Positions 1 to 5,364 of a stretch of 6,377 nt of DNA are shown piece after piece; position 1 is the first letter of the stretch; each line of letters begins with the position of its first letter. The position numbers and the translations under genes were made by a program. The DNA comes from an uncultured Chloroflexota bacterium (GTDB lineage: Bacteria; Chloroflexota; Dehalococcoidia; UBA3495). Where the stretch lies: the NCBI GenBank assembly GCA_913052545.1, contig CAJXEF010000122.1:1-6377 (forward strand), given 5' to 3'. Below the pieces are notes generated by a model, which was not told the origin of the DNA, ran no database searches, and was given only the letters and a program-made list of their open reading frames with translations.

Positions 1-18
1 TCTGTGATAAGTAATTCG

Positions 19-38
19 TTGAGATTGCGTAATCTCAA
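19..38. promoter_or_regulatory. Perfect inverted repeat upstream of the YHS gene, possible operator
   Basis: The arms TTGAGATT (19-26) and AATCTCAA (31-38) are exact reverse complements around the 4-base loop GCGT. The left arm coincides with a -35-like TTGAGA, and the rest fills the spacer before a -10-like TATAGC at 41-46. This is the placement expected for a repressor or activator operator. No T-rich run follows on the + strand, so it does not look like a classical terminator of an upstream gene, although that remains possible because the preceding gene lies outside the window. Confidence 0.4.
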
Positions 39-46
39 ATTATAGC
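19..46 (+). promoter_or_regulatory. Candidate promoter for the YHS-domain gene
   Basis: TTGAGA (19-24, five of six matches to TTGACA) is followed after 16 bp by TATAGC (41-46, four of six matches to TATAAT). Transcription would begin near 53, giving a leader of about 60 bases. The match is moderate and rests on consensus comparison only. On the opposite strand, the same stretch contains a perfect TATAAT (complement of 39-44) without a recognisable -35 box. Confidence 0.3.
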
Positions 47-111
47 TAGATAAAGGCGGATGTGCGTTTTGATTGTGAGTTTTCGTTAGCGAAGAATTGG
101 AGGTCTAGTAA

Positions 112-330
112 ATGCCTACAAAGATCGATCCTGTTTGTCAAATGGACGTAGATGTTGATAATCCACCTGGTGGTATTAGTGAACACAATGGCACTTCATA
201 TTATTTCTGTGGTCCTGGTTGTAAAGTGGTTTTTGATAGGGATCCCGTCGATGTTCTATCTGGTGATATTCAAGTACATATGGGACAAAAAAGGTCGTTC
301 CTGGGTAAGTTATTTGGCAAAAAGTCTTAG
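112..330 (+). CDS. Small YHS-domain protein, probably metal binding
   Basis: This 72-residue protein is essentially one YHS domain, the short Cys-containing module found alone or attached to copper ATPases and other metal-handling proteins. Seen in the sequence: DPVCQMDVD at residues 6-14 (Cys9) and YYFCGPGCKVVFDRDP at 30-45 (Cys33, Cys37). These match the family pattern DPVCGM...YYFC..C...F. The last 15 residues leave the domain and form a Lys/Arg-rich tail with FLGKLFGKK, which could be a short amphipathic or membrane-touching helix. The ATG is supported by GGAGG at 99-103, 8 bases upstream. No signal peptide or transmembrane segment is seen, so a cytoplasmic location is likely. The gene converges on secA, with only 5 bp between stop codons. 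By family, a role in metal (copper or other thiophilic ion) binding or delivery is plausible, but the ligand is not shown by the sequence. Confidence 0.88.
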   Translation: MPTKIDPVCQMDVDVDNPPGGISEHNGTSYYFCGPGCKVVFDRDPVDVLSGDIQVHMGQKRSFLGKLFGKKS

Positions 331-335
331 TAGTG

Positions 336-2957
336 TTAACCACAACAGCGTTTGTATTTTTTCCCACTGCCACAGGGACATGGGGAGTTCCTACCGATTT
401 TATTTCCCGTTGATGCAGCGTTTCTAGCGCCGCTGAATTGCTTCATGGGGGTTTGCTCGGTTGAGATGGACTCTCGTCTACTGGGAGTCCCTGGGTTAGC
501 TGTAGTCGTTACGTGAAATAAAGAATGTACAACGTCTGTTTGCATGCGATCTAGTAATTCTTGGAATGTCTTGTGCCCTTCTGTACGGTATACGACTAGA
601 GGGTCGCGTTGACCATATGCATGTAATCCAATTCCAGTCCTCAAGTTTTCCATAATAGTTAAATGATTTACCCAATGGACGTCTATGGATCGTAACATTA
701 GTAAACGTTCCAAGGTTCTCATCTCACCTGAACCCAGGCGCTCTTCGCGAGCATCGTAAGCATTATCAGCGTGGGTAGTTAATAAAGTTAATAATTGTTG
801 CTGATTATATTTGTAAACTTTTTCTTCCTGATCTAAATCTGGAGGTAAGGGGCATATTGACTCGAGATCTGATGCGAAACTACCGACATCCCAATCGTCA
901 GCATGTCGCCCAGGCAGGTGTTTTTGAATTAGGTGAGAAAATTCGGCGAGCAGCATCTCAATGATTTTTTCTCTCAGACTAGTGCCAGTAAGAATACGAT
1001 GGCGATCCTTATATATGAGTTCTCTCTGATGATTAAGGACGTCATCATAGTCTAAGAGATGTTTTCTTATATCGAAGTGGTAACCTTCCACCTTGACTTG
1101 AGCGCTCTGTATAGATTTAGTGATCAATTTATTTTCGATTGGTGCGGTCTCGTCGATCCCGGTCCATCCCATAAAGGATTTAATCCGTTCGCCACCAAAT
1201 CTCTGCATTAGTTCATCTTCTAGGGAGACATAGAATTGGGTGCTACCCGGATCTCCTTGGCGCCCGGCTCTACCTCGAAGCTGGTTATCGATTCTCCTGG
1301 CGTCATGGTGTTCGGTTCCCAAGACATGGAGTCCTCCTAGCTGGACTACATGAGCGTGCTCGTTAGCCCAATCGCTACGTTCCGTATCACTTCCGCCAAG
1401 TACGATGTCCGTTCCCCGCCCTGCCATGTTAGTTGAGACGGTTACGGCCCCAATTTTGCCGGCTTGAGATATGATAGAGGCTTCATGCTCATGGTTTTTA
1501 GCATTTAGGATTTGGTGAGCTACACCCTGTTTTCTTAACCGTTCACTGAGATCTTCTGAAGCTTCAATTGAGGTAGTGCCTATCAAAATGGGTCTACCCG
1601 TTTCGTGAATTTCAATTATATCTTCTACAACGGTCTTCCATTTCGCGTTGCTACTTTGAAAGACTAAATCAGAATTCTCTTGGCGGGTTAGGGGTAGATT
1701 AGTAGGAACTGTGGTTACTTCTAGTCCATATATTTTGTAAAACTCATCGGCTTCCGTGGCGGCGGTTCCTGTCATTCCAGCCAACTTTTTATACATCCGG
1801 AAATAATTCTGAAGAGTGATAGTTGCATAGGTGACACTTTCGCGTTGTATCTTGAGGCCTTCTTTCGCTTCGACTGCTTGGTGAAGGCCATCGGACCACC
1901 GCCGGCCAGGTTGGAGACGTCCTGTGAATTCGTCTACTATGATTACATCCCCATTTTGGACTACATATTCTTTGTCTCTATTTTTCTGTACGTAGGCGGT
2001 TAATGAATTTTCAACGTAGTGAACGAGATGAAAATTCTCAGGGTCATATAGGTTTCCTACCTTAGTCCACTGTTCCATCTTATTGATTCCATCTGGGGTT
2101 AATGATATGGCTTGTGAACGTTCATCAATTGAATAATCGGATTCTGCCTCTAACCTCGGAGCCAATTTAGCGAATGTGTAGTAATGCTGTACTGGTTCTT
2201 CGGCGGGACCGCTAATGATCAGTGGTGTCCTAGCTTCGTCGATCAAAATGTTATCGACTTCATCTACTATGGCGTAATTGAATTTTTGCTGAACCTTTTC
2301 CGTGACTTCAACACTCATGTTGTCTCTGAGGTAGTCGAACCCGAATTCATTGTTGGTTCCATATAAGACGTCGGCAGCATAAGCTTCTGCACGGGTGACC
2401 GGTCGGAGAGATTTGATATGCGATGGAGATTTTCTAGAATTGGTTGGGTCGTCTATAGTAGGGTCGTATAAATAAGCTTGGTCGTGCTGGAGGCAACCAA
2501 CTGATAATCCTAGGGCTTCGTATATGGGCCCCATCCAGACAGGGTCCCGGCGGGCCAGATAATCGTTTACTGTAACTACATGGACCCCGTTCTCTTCAAG
2601 GGCGTTTAGATACACGGTTAAGGTGGCGACTAAGGTCTTCCCTTCGCCGGTTTTCATTTCAGCTATTTGGCCCTGGTGTAATACTACTCCGCCGATAATT
2701 TGCACATCATAGTGGCGTTGGCCTATTTTTCTCCGTGCCGTTTCTCTAACTACCGAGAAGGCTTCAGGCAACAAATCATCTAAAGATTCGCCTATTTCGA
2801 GTCGGTGTTTGAATTCTTCCGTTTTTTCTTTCAGTTGAGTGTCTGACAGGACCTGTATAGATTCTTCTAAACTATTTACTTTGTTAACAATAGGGAGAAT
2901 CTTTTCGGCTGCTTTTTCGCTACTGTCCCCAACTATTTTACGAAGGAGAGATACCAT
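336..2957 (-). CDS. secA: Protein translocase ATPase subunit SecA
   Basis: SecA is the ATP-driven motor that pushes unfolded preproteins through the SecYEG channel. It acts in the cytoplasm and at the inner face of the membrane. At 873 residues the protein is full length (E. coli SecA is 901). Visible motifs in order: Walker A MKTGEGKT (101-108); VTVNDYLARRD (128-138); GTNNEFGFDYLRDNM (200-214); Walker B and following DEVDNILIDEARTPLIISG (232-250); the cross-linking domain stretch VDEFTGRLQPGRRWSDG (341-357); MTGTAATE (395-402); helicase motifs AGRGTDI (512-518) and QLRGRAGRQGD (559-569); the scaffold/two-helix-finger region around 752-786; and a terminal SEC-C zinc motif with Cys860, Cys862, Cys871 and Cys872. 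Nucleotide-binding domain 1 has an extra stretch at about 160-187 absent from E. coli SecA. The ATG gives a typical N terminus (MVSLLRKIVG), but the ribosome binding site is weak (AGAAG, 9 bases upstream). No secB, secM or other sec gene is adjacent. Confidence 0.98.
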   Translation of the reverse strand: MVSLLRKIVGDSSEKAAEKILPIVNKVNSLEESIQVLSDTQLKEKTEEFKHRLEIGESLDDLLPEAFSVVRETARRKIGQRHYDVQIIGGVVLHQGQIAEMKTGEGKTLVATLTVYLNALEENGVHVVTVNDYLARRDPVWMGPIYEALGLSVGCLQHDQAYLYDPTIDDPTNSRKSPSHIKSLRPVTRAEAYAADVLYGTNNEFGFDYLRDNMSVEVTEKVQQKFNYAIVDEVDNILIDEARTPLIISGPAEEPVQHYYTFAKLAPRLEAESDYSIDERSQAISLTPDGINKMEQWTKVGNLYDPENFHLVHYVENSLTAYVQKNRDKEYVVQNGDVIIVDEFTGRLQPGRRWSDGLHQAVEAKEGLKIQRESVTYATITLQNYFRMYKKLAGMTGTAATEADEFYKIYGLEVTTVPTNLPLTRQENSDLVFQSSNAKWKTVVEDIIEIHETGRPILIGTTSIEASEDLSERLRKQGVAHQILNAKNHEHEASIISQAGKIGAVTVSTNMAGRGTDIVLGGSDTERSDWANEHAHVVQLGGLHVLGTEHHDARRIDNQLRGRAGRQGDPGSTQFYVSLEDELMQRFGGERIKSFMGWTGIDETAPIENKLITKSIQSAQVKVEGYHFDIRKHLLDYDDVLNHQRELIYKDRHRILTGTSLREKIIEMLLAEFSHLIQKHLPGRHADDWDVGSFASDLESICPLPPDLDQEEKVYKYNQQQLLTLLTTHADNAYDAREERLGSGEMRTLERLLMLRSIDVHWVNHLTIMENLRTGIGLHAYGQRDPLVVYRTEGHKTFQELLDRMQTDVVHSLFHVTTTANPGTPSRRESISTEQTPMKQFSGARNAASTGNKIGRNSPCPCGSGKKYKRCCG
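342..362 (+). terminator. Weak candidate terminator of the YHS gene inside secA
   Basis: ACAA (342-345) can pair with TTGT (352-355) around a 6-base loop, followed after one A by six T residues (357-362). The stem is only 4 bp, so this is a marginal intrinsic terminator. It lies within the antisense of the last secA codons; the T run is the complement of the two AAA lysine codons in the SEC-C motif. The structure may therefore be incidental to the coding sequence. Confidence 0.2.
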
Positions 2958-3087
2958 ACAAATACACTTCTATCTTAAAAAATTCTGCCTCGGTACGCAG
3001 CATCTTGATTTAGTAGCACCTTGAGTTCTTATTTTATCTAAATTGGGACTGCCCTGCACGTAAAATTTCTTTGCTGCTTTAGGAATA

Positions 3088-3115
3088 TTTATAAATTATT
3101 CTACTTTGATAGCAA
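3088..3115 (-). promoter_or_regulatory. Candidate promoter for secA
   Basis: Read on the - strand, TTGCTA (complement of 3110-3115) is followed after 16 bp by TATAAA (complement of 3088-3093). The matches to the sigma-70-type consensus are four and five of six. Transcription would start near 3081, leaving a leader of about 120 bases before the secA ATG. The region is AT-rich, so chance matches are likely. secA could also be read through from the LLM gene upstream on the same strand, because no strong terminator separates the two (gap 2958-3124). Confidence 0.3.
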
Positions 3116-3124
3116 GCGTATATC

Positions 3125-4012
3125 TTATCCAACCACTTCTTTAAATTGCCTAATGGCTTCAATGTGTTCTTCTACTGAATGCAAGCCACCACGTCGAGCT
3201 TCTACTGTGATCCCGACTGCACCTAGAGCTTCCCAGGCTTTTAATTCATCCAACCATTCTTCGGGCTGTTTTCCGGAGATTCGAATTCGACCTTCGATGC
3301 CTACCTGATTTCGTTTCCGCCCTGCTTCTCTTACGTATTTTCTTAAAGTCGTAATAGCCTTTTTTCCTGCTGGAGAAGGGGGGAAATTTGGAAACCAACC
3401 GTCGCTTATTCGGGCAAGCCTACGTAAAACAGGTTCACTGGGTAGTGGGTTGCTGCTGCTACCGGCTCCAAGCCAAATAGGGATAGGTTTTTGAATTGGT
3501 AGGGGATTGAGTCCTGCGTGAGAAACACGGTGCCACTTTCCCTCAAAATTAACTACTTCTTTCGTCCATAAAGCTCTCAGCAGTGCGATCTGTTCTTCAC
3601 TTCGCCGCCCTCGATTGTGGAAATCTTGATTAAGAGCTTCATATTCCACGTGATTCCAGCCTACGCCGATCCCTAGCCTGAGACGGCCACCACTCAGTAC
3701 ATCTACCTCAGCCGCCTGCTTTGCTACAAGGGCTGTTTGCCGTTGGGGCAGAATCAAGATGCCTGTAGATAGCCCCATTGTTTTGGTTATTGCTGCTAAA
3801 TAACCCATTAGTGCAAAAGGTTCATGTATGATACTTTCCTGGGTATATGCAGAACCTACTACATGGTCATGGTGTTTATCATCGGCTCCTAAAACGTGGT
3901 CTGCGATGAATAAGTGGGAATATCCCAATCCTTCTGCTGCCTGGGCGTATTCTCTGATAGCACCGGGATCTGAACCAATTTCGGTTTGTGGGAATATTGC
4001 TCCGATTTGCAC
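3125..4012 (-). CDS. LLM class F420/flavin-dependent oxidoreductase, Rv2161c-like group
   Basis: This 295-residue protein is a complete luciferase-like TIM-barrel oxidoreductase. Members use reduced FMN or coenzyme F420 to oxidise or reduce small organic molecules in the cytoplasm. Seen in the sequence: MQIGAIFPQTEIG as the first strand; GYSHLFIADHVLG (30-42); HEPFALMGYLAAITKTMGLS (63-82); ILPQRQTALVAKQAAEVDVL (87-106) followed by SGGRLRLGIGVGWN (107-120); then EYEALNQDFHNRGRRSEEQI (123-142) and the IPIWLGAGSS region (177-186). The SGGRLRLGIGVGWN and RGRR signatures resemble the probable F420-dependent Rv2161c family more than the two-component luciferases. Cofactor choice cannot be settled from sequence alone. 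The start is GTG, chosen because of a strong ribosome binding site just upstream. The gene is divergent from the Gal80-like gene and sits 167 bp upstream of secA on the same strand. A His/Asp-rich loop (DDKHHDH, 44-50) lies near the expected substrate pocket. No substrate is identifiable. Confidence 0.93.
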   Translation of the reverse strand: MQIGAIFPQTEIGSDPGAIREYAQAAEGLGYSHLFIADHVLGADDKHHDHVVGSAYTQESIIHEPFALMGYLAAITKTMGLSTGILILPQRQTALVAKQAAEVDVLSGGRLRLGIGVGWNHVEYEALNQDFHNRGRRSEEQIALLRALWTKEVVNFEGKWHRVSHAGLNPLPIQKPIPIWLGAGSSSNPLPSEPVLRRLARISDGWFPNFPPSPAGKKAITTLRKYVREAGRKRNQVGIEGRIRISGKQPEEWLDELKAWEALGAVGITVEARRGGLHSVEEHIEAIRQFKEVVG

Positions 4013-4018
4013 TAGTAT

Positions 4019-4025
4019 TCACCTC
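4019..4025 (-). promoter_or_regulatory. Strong ribosome binding site deciding the GTG start of the LLM gene
   Basis: On the - strand the sequence reads GAGGTGA followed by ATACTA and then GTG (4012-4010). This is a good Shine-Dalgarno match at ideal spacing and supports GTG as the start, with no nearby ATG that fits better. Confidence 0.8.
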
Positions 4026-4041
4026 GTTAACGATAGCTGAA

Positions 4042-4070
4042 AGTATGCTGGTTAAAGGTAAGAATGGCAA
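4042..4070 (-). promoter_or_regulatory. Candidate promoter for the LLM gene
   Basis: On the - strand, TTGCCA (complement of 4065-4070, five of six matches to TTGACA) is followed after exactly 17 bp by CATACT (complement of 4042-4047, four of six matches). Transcription would begin near 4035, giving a leader of about 20 bases that contains the strong ribosome binding site. This is the best-spaced promoter candidate in the window, but it rests on consensus only. Confidence 0.4.
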
Positions 4071-4104
4071 GACTTTAGAAGTTCAATCCAACGATTTTAA
4101 GAGG

Positions 4105-4110
4105 TATAAA
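4105..4110 (+). promoter_or_regulatory. Possible -10 box for the Gal80-like gene
   Basis: TATAAA matches the -10 consensus in five of six positions. The hexamer 17 bp upstream (TTCAAT, 4082-4087) matches -35 in only three. If real, transcription would start near 4117, and the repeat cluster at 4133-4158 would lie just downstream of the start, where a bound repressor could block it. Weak evidence. Confidence 0.2.
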
Positions 4111-4132
4111 ACTATTCGACCATTTGGACCCA

Positions 4133-4158
4133 TACGTGTAACCCTTGGTTAGTACGTG
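4133..4158. promoter_or_regulatory. Operator-like repeat cluster in the divergent intergenic region
   Basis: TACGTG occurs twice in direct orientation (4133-4138 and 4153-4158), exactly 20 bp apart, about two helical turns. Between them is a perfect inverted repeat, TAACC CTT GGTTA (4139-4151). The position between the Gal80-like gene and the LLM gene fits a binding site for a shared transcription factor. No regulator gene is in the window, and the individual repeats are short. Confidence 0.35.
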
Positions 4159-4182
4159 GTAGGATATGCTCAATCCGGAGCT

Positions 4183-4190
4183 AGGAGGGG
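4183..4190 (+). promoter_or_regulatory. Strong ribosome binding site deciding the Gal80-like start
   Basis: AGGAGGGG ends five bases before the ATG at 4196, a near-ideal Shine-Dalgarno sequence. An in-frame ATG at 4166 lies upstream of it, but using that start would put this site inside the coding region and add ten residues before the normal beginning of the Rossmann fold. The ATG at 4196 is therefore preferred. Confidence 0.85.
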
Positions 4191-4195
4191 TTAGT

Positions 4196-5296
4196 ATGGC
4201 TGATAAAATAAGATTGGGTATTATCGGGGCGAATACTCAAAAAGGTTGGGCTCCTCGTTCTCATTTGCCTGCTATAGTTGCCAGTCCAGAATTTGAGCTG
4301 ACAGCTGTCTGTACGACTAGACAAGAATCAGCAGACGAATCAGCTAAAAAATACGGGGCTAGATTAGCATTCGATGACTACCACAAAATGTTAGAACATC
4401 CTGAGATAGACGCTGTGGCAGTGGTTCTGAGAGTACCTTCCCACTATGAACCTACTGTAGCAGCTCTAAATGCAGGTAAGCACGTTTATACTGAGTGGCC
4501 ATTGGGCAGGACCACGACAGAGGCAATCGAGTTAGCTGACCTAGCGACTACGAAGGGGGTCAGAACTATGGTAGGCCTCCAAGCGAGAGCAGCCCCGGGG
4601 ATCCTCTACGCTAAAGATTTAGTGGAATCCGGCTATGTAGGGGAGGTGATGTCTTGTCACGTGAGTCTCATAAGAGAAGGAGGACTTAGCCGGTCATCCG
4701 ACAGAACTTGGCAAAGAGATGATGAGTTAGGGGCAAACACTTTAACTATTGCATGTGGGCATTCGATAGATGCTCTTCGTTTCGTGGTAGGTAATTTCGG
4801 GCATGTCTCAACTGTTGTAAGTACTCAAGCTAAACAATGGTTTGAAACTGATACAAATCAAATGTTAGATGTTACTTCTCCAGATAATATTTTAGTCAGT
4901 GGAAGATTGGCAAATGGTGGAGTAGCATCGGTTCACATCGCCAGCAACCCTTGGGCGGGGAGTGGATATAGAATGGAAATATATGGTCGATCAGGTACTT
5001 TGACGGTGACTTCAGAGGATTCTCCGCAGCTTAACGACGTTACTTTGCATGGTTCCGGAGAAAGTAACCTATTGGAACCTTTAGATATTCCCGGCAAGTA
5101 TATAAATGTTTTGGAGGGTATGCCTTCAGGGTCTCCGTTTAACGTTGGGCAAATGTATTATCGTTTCGGTGAGGCGATACGGTCTGGAAATCCTTGTGAA
5201 CCAGATTTCAATACTGCTGTAGAGTTACACCATTTTATAGATGATATCAGGAGATCTTCAGAACAGGGTCAGGAAATAGAGGTTGGTAGAATATAG
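4196..5296 (+). CDS. Gfo/Idh/MocA family protein of the Gal80-like type
   Basis: This 366-residue protein has the two-domain build of the Gfo/Idh/MocA family, whose enzymes oxidise or reduce sugars, inositols and related polyols with NAD(P) in the cytoplasm. Seen in the sequence: an N-terminal Rossmann strand and loop IRLGIIGAN (5-13) followed by GWAPRSHLPAI (17-27); a dinucleotide-domain core ending in AGKHVYTEWPLG (93-104); then a C-terminal alpha/beta domain with ACGHSIDAL (186-194), where His189 and Asp192 match the family GxHxxD pair. The signature EKP, whose lysine helps catalysis in typical members, is EWP here (Glu100-Trp101-Pro102). EWP/EWA and the GWA..HLPA loop are features I associate with the Gal80-like branch, named after the yeast sensor of galactose metabolism. 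It could therefore be an enzyme with altered chemistry or a non-catalytic NAD(P) sensor. It is divergent from one LLM gene and convergent with another. Its substrate is unknown. Confidence 0.92.
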   Translation: MADKIRLGIIGANTQKGWAPRSHLPAIVASPEFELTAVCTTRQESADESAKKYGARLAFDDYHKMLEHPEIDAVAVVLRVPSHYEPTVAALNAGKHVYTEWPLGRTTTEAIELADLATTKGVRTMVGLQARAAPGILYAKDLVESGYVGEVMSCHVSLIREGGLSRSSDRTWQRDDELGANTLTIACGHSIDALRFVVGNFGHVSTVVSTQAKQWFETDTNQMLDVTSPDNILVSGRLANGGVASVHIASNPWAGSGYRMEIYGRSGTLTVTSEDSPQLNDVTLHGSGESNLLEPLDIPGKYINVLEGMPSGSPFNVGQMYYRFGEAIRSGNPCEPDFNTAVELHHFIDDIRRSSEQGQEIEVGRI

Positions 5297-5311
5297 TACT
5301 GGATCTATAAC

Positions 5312-5342
5312 TAGAAGATGCCGGTATTGCCGGCATCTTCTA
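5312..5342. terminator. Probable bidirectional terminator between converging genes
   Basis: TAGAAGATGCCGG (5312-5324) and CCGGCATCTTCTA (5330-5342) form a perfect 13-bp stem around the 5-base loop TATTG. The hairpin sits between the stop codons of the Gal80-like gene (ends 5296) and the second LLM gene (ends 5365), so it can serve both strands. The trailing T run is short (ATTT on the + side, GTTAT on the - side), so termination may be imperfect or protein-assisted. Confidence 0.75.
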
Positions 5343-5364
5343 ATTTAAGGGCTACATTTCTCAT

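Noticed and set aside
281..300. Possible secA terminator hairpin GGGAC/GTTCC with an A6/T6 tract
   Set aside because: The stem is only 5 bp with one G-T pair, and on the secA-reading strand the T run falls inside the loop instead of after the stem.
152..427. Open + strand frame overlapping the YHS gene and the end of secA
   Set aside because: It lies in another frame over two well-recognised genes, has no ribosome binding site of note, and its translation shows no recognisable domain.
2184..2366. Short + strand frame inside secA
   Set aside because: It is a shadow on the strand opposite a strongly conserved secA region and shows no independent coding evidence. The same holds for the frame at 2839-3024.
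3033..3070. Possible terminator between the first LLM gene and secA
   Set aside because: AAATT/AATTT arms around a GGG-CAGT-CCC mini-hairpin would need a large bulge, and no T run follows on the - strand.
4166..4195. Upstream in-frame ATG that would lengthen the Gal80-like protein by ten residues
   Set aside because: The strong AGGAGGGG site lies between this ATG and the one at 4196, and the Rossmann fold starts normally from 4196. The extension MLNPELGGVS is most simply the translated leader.
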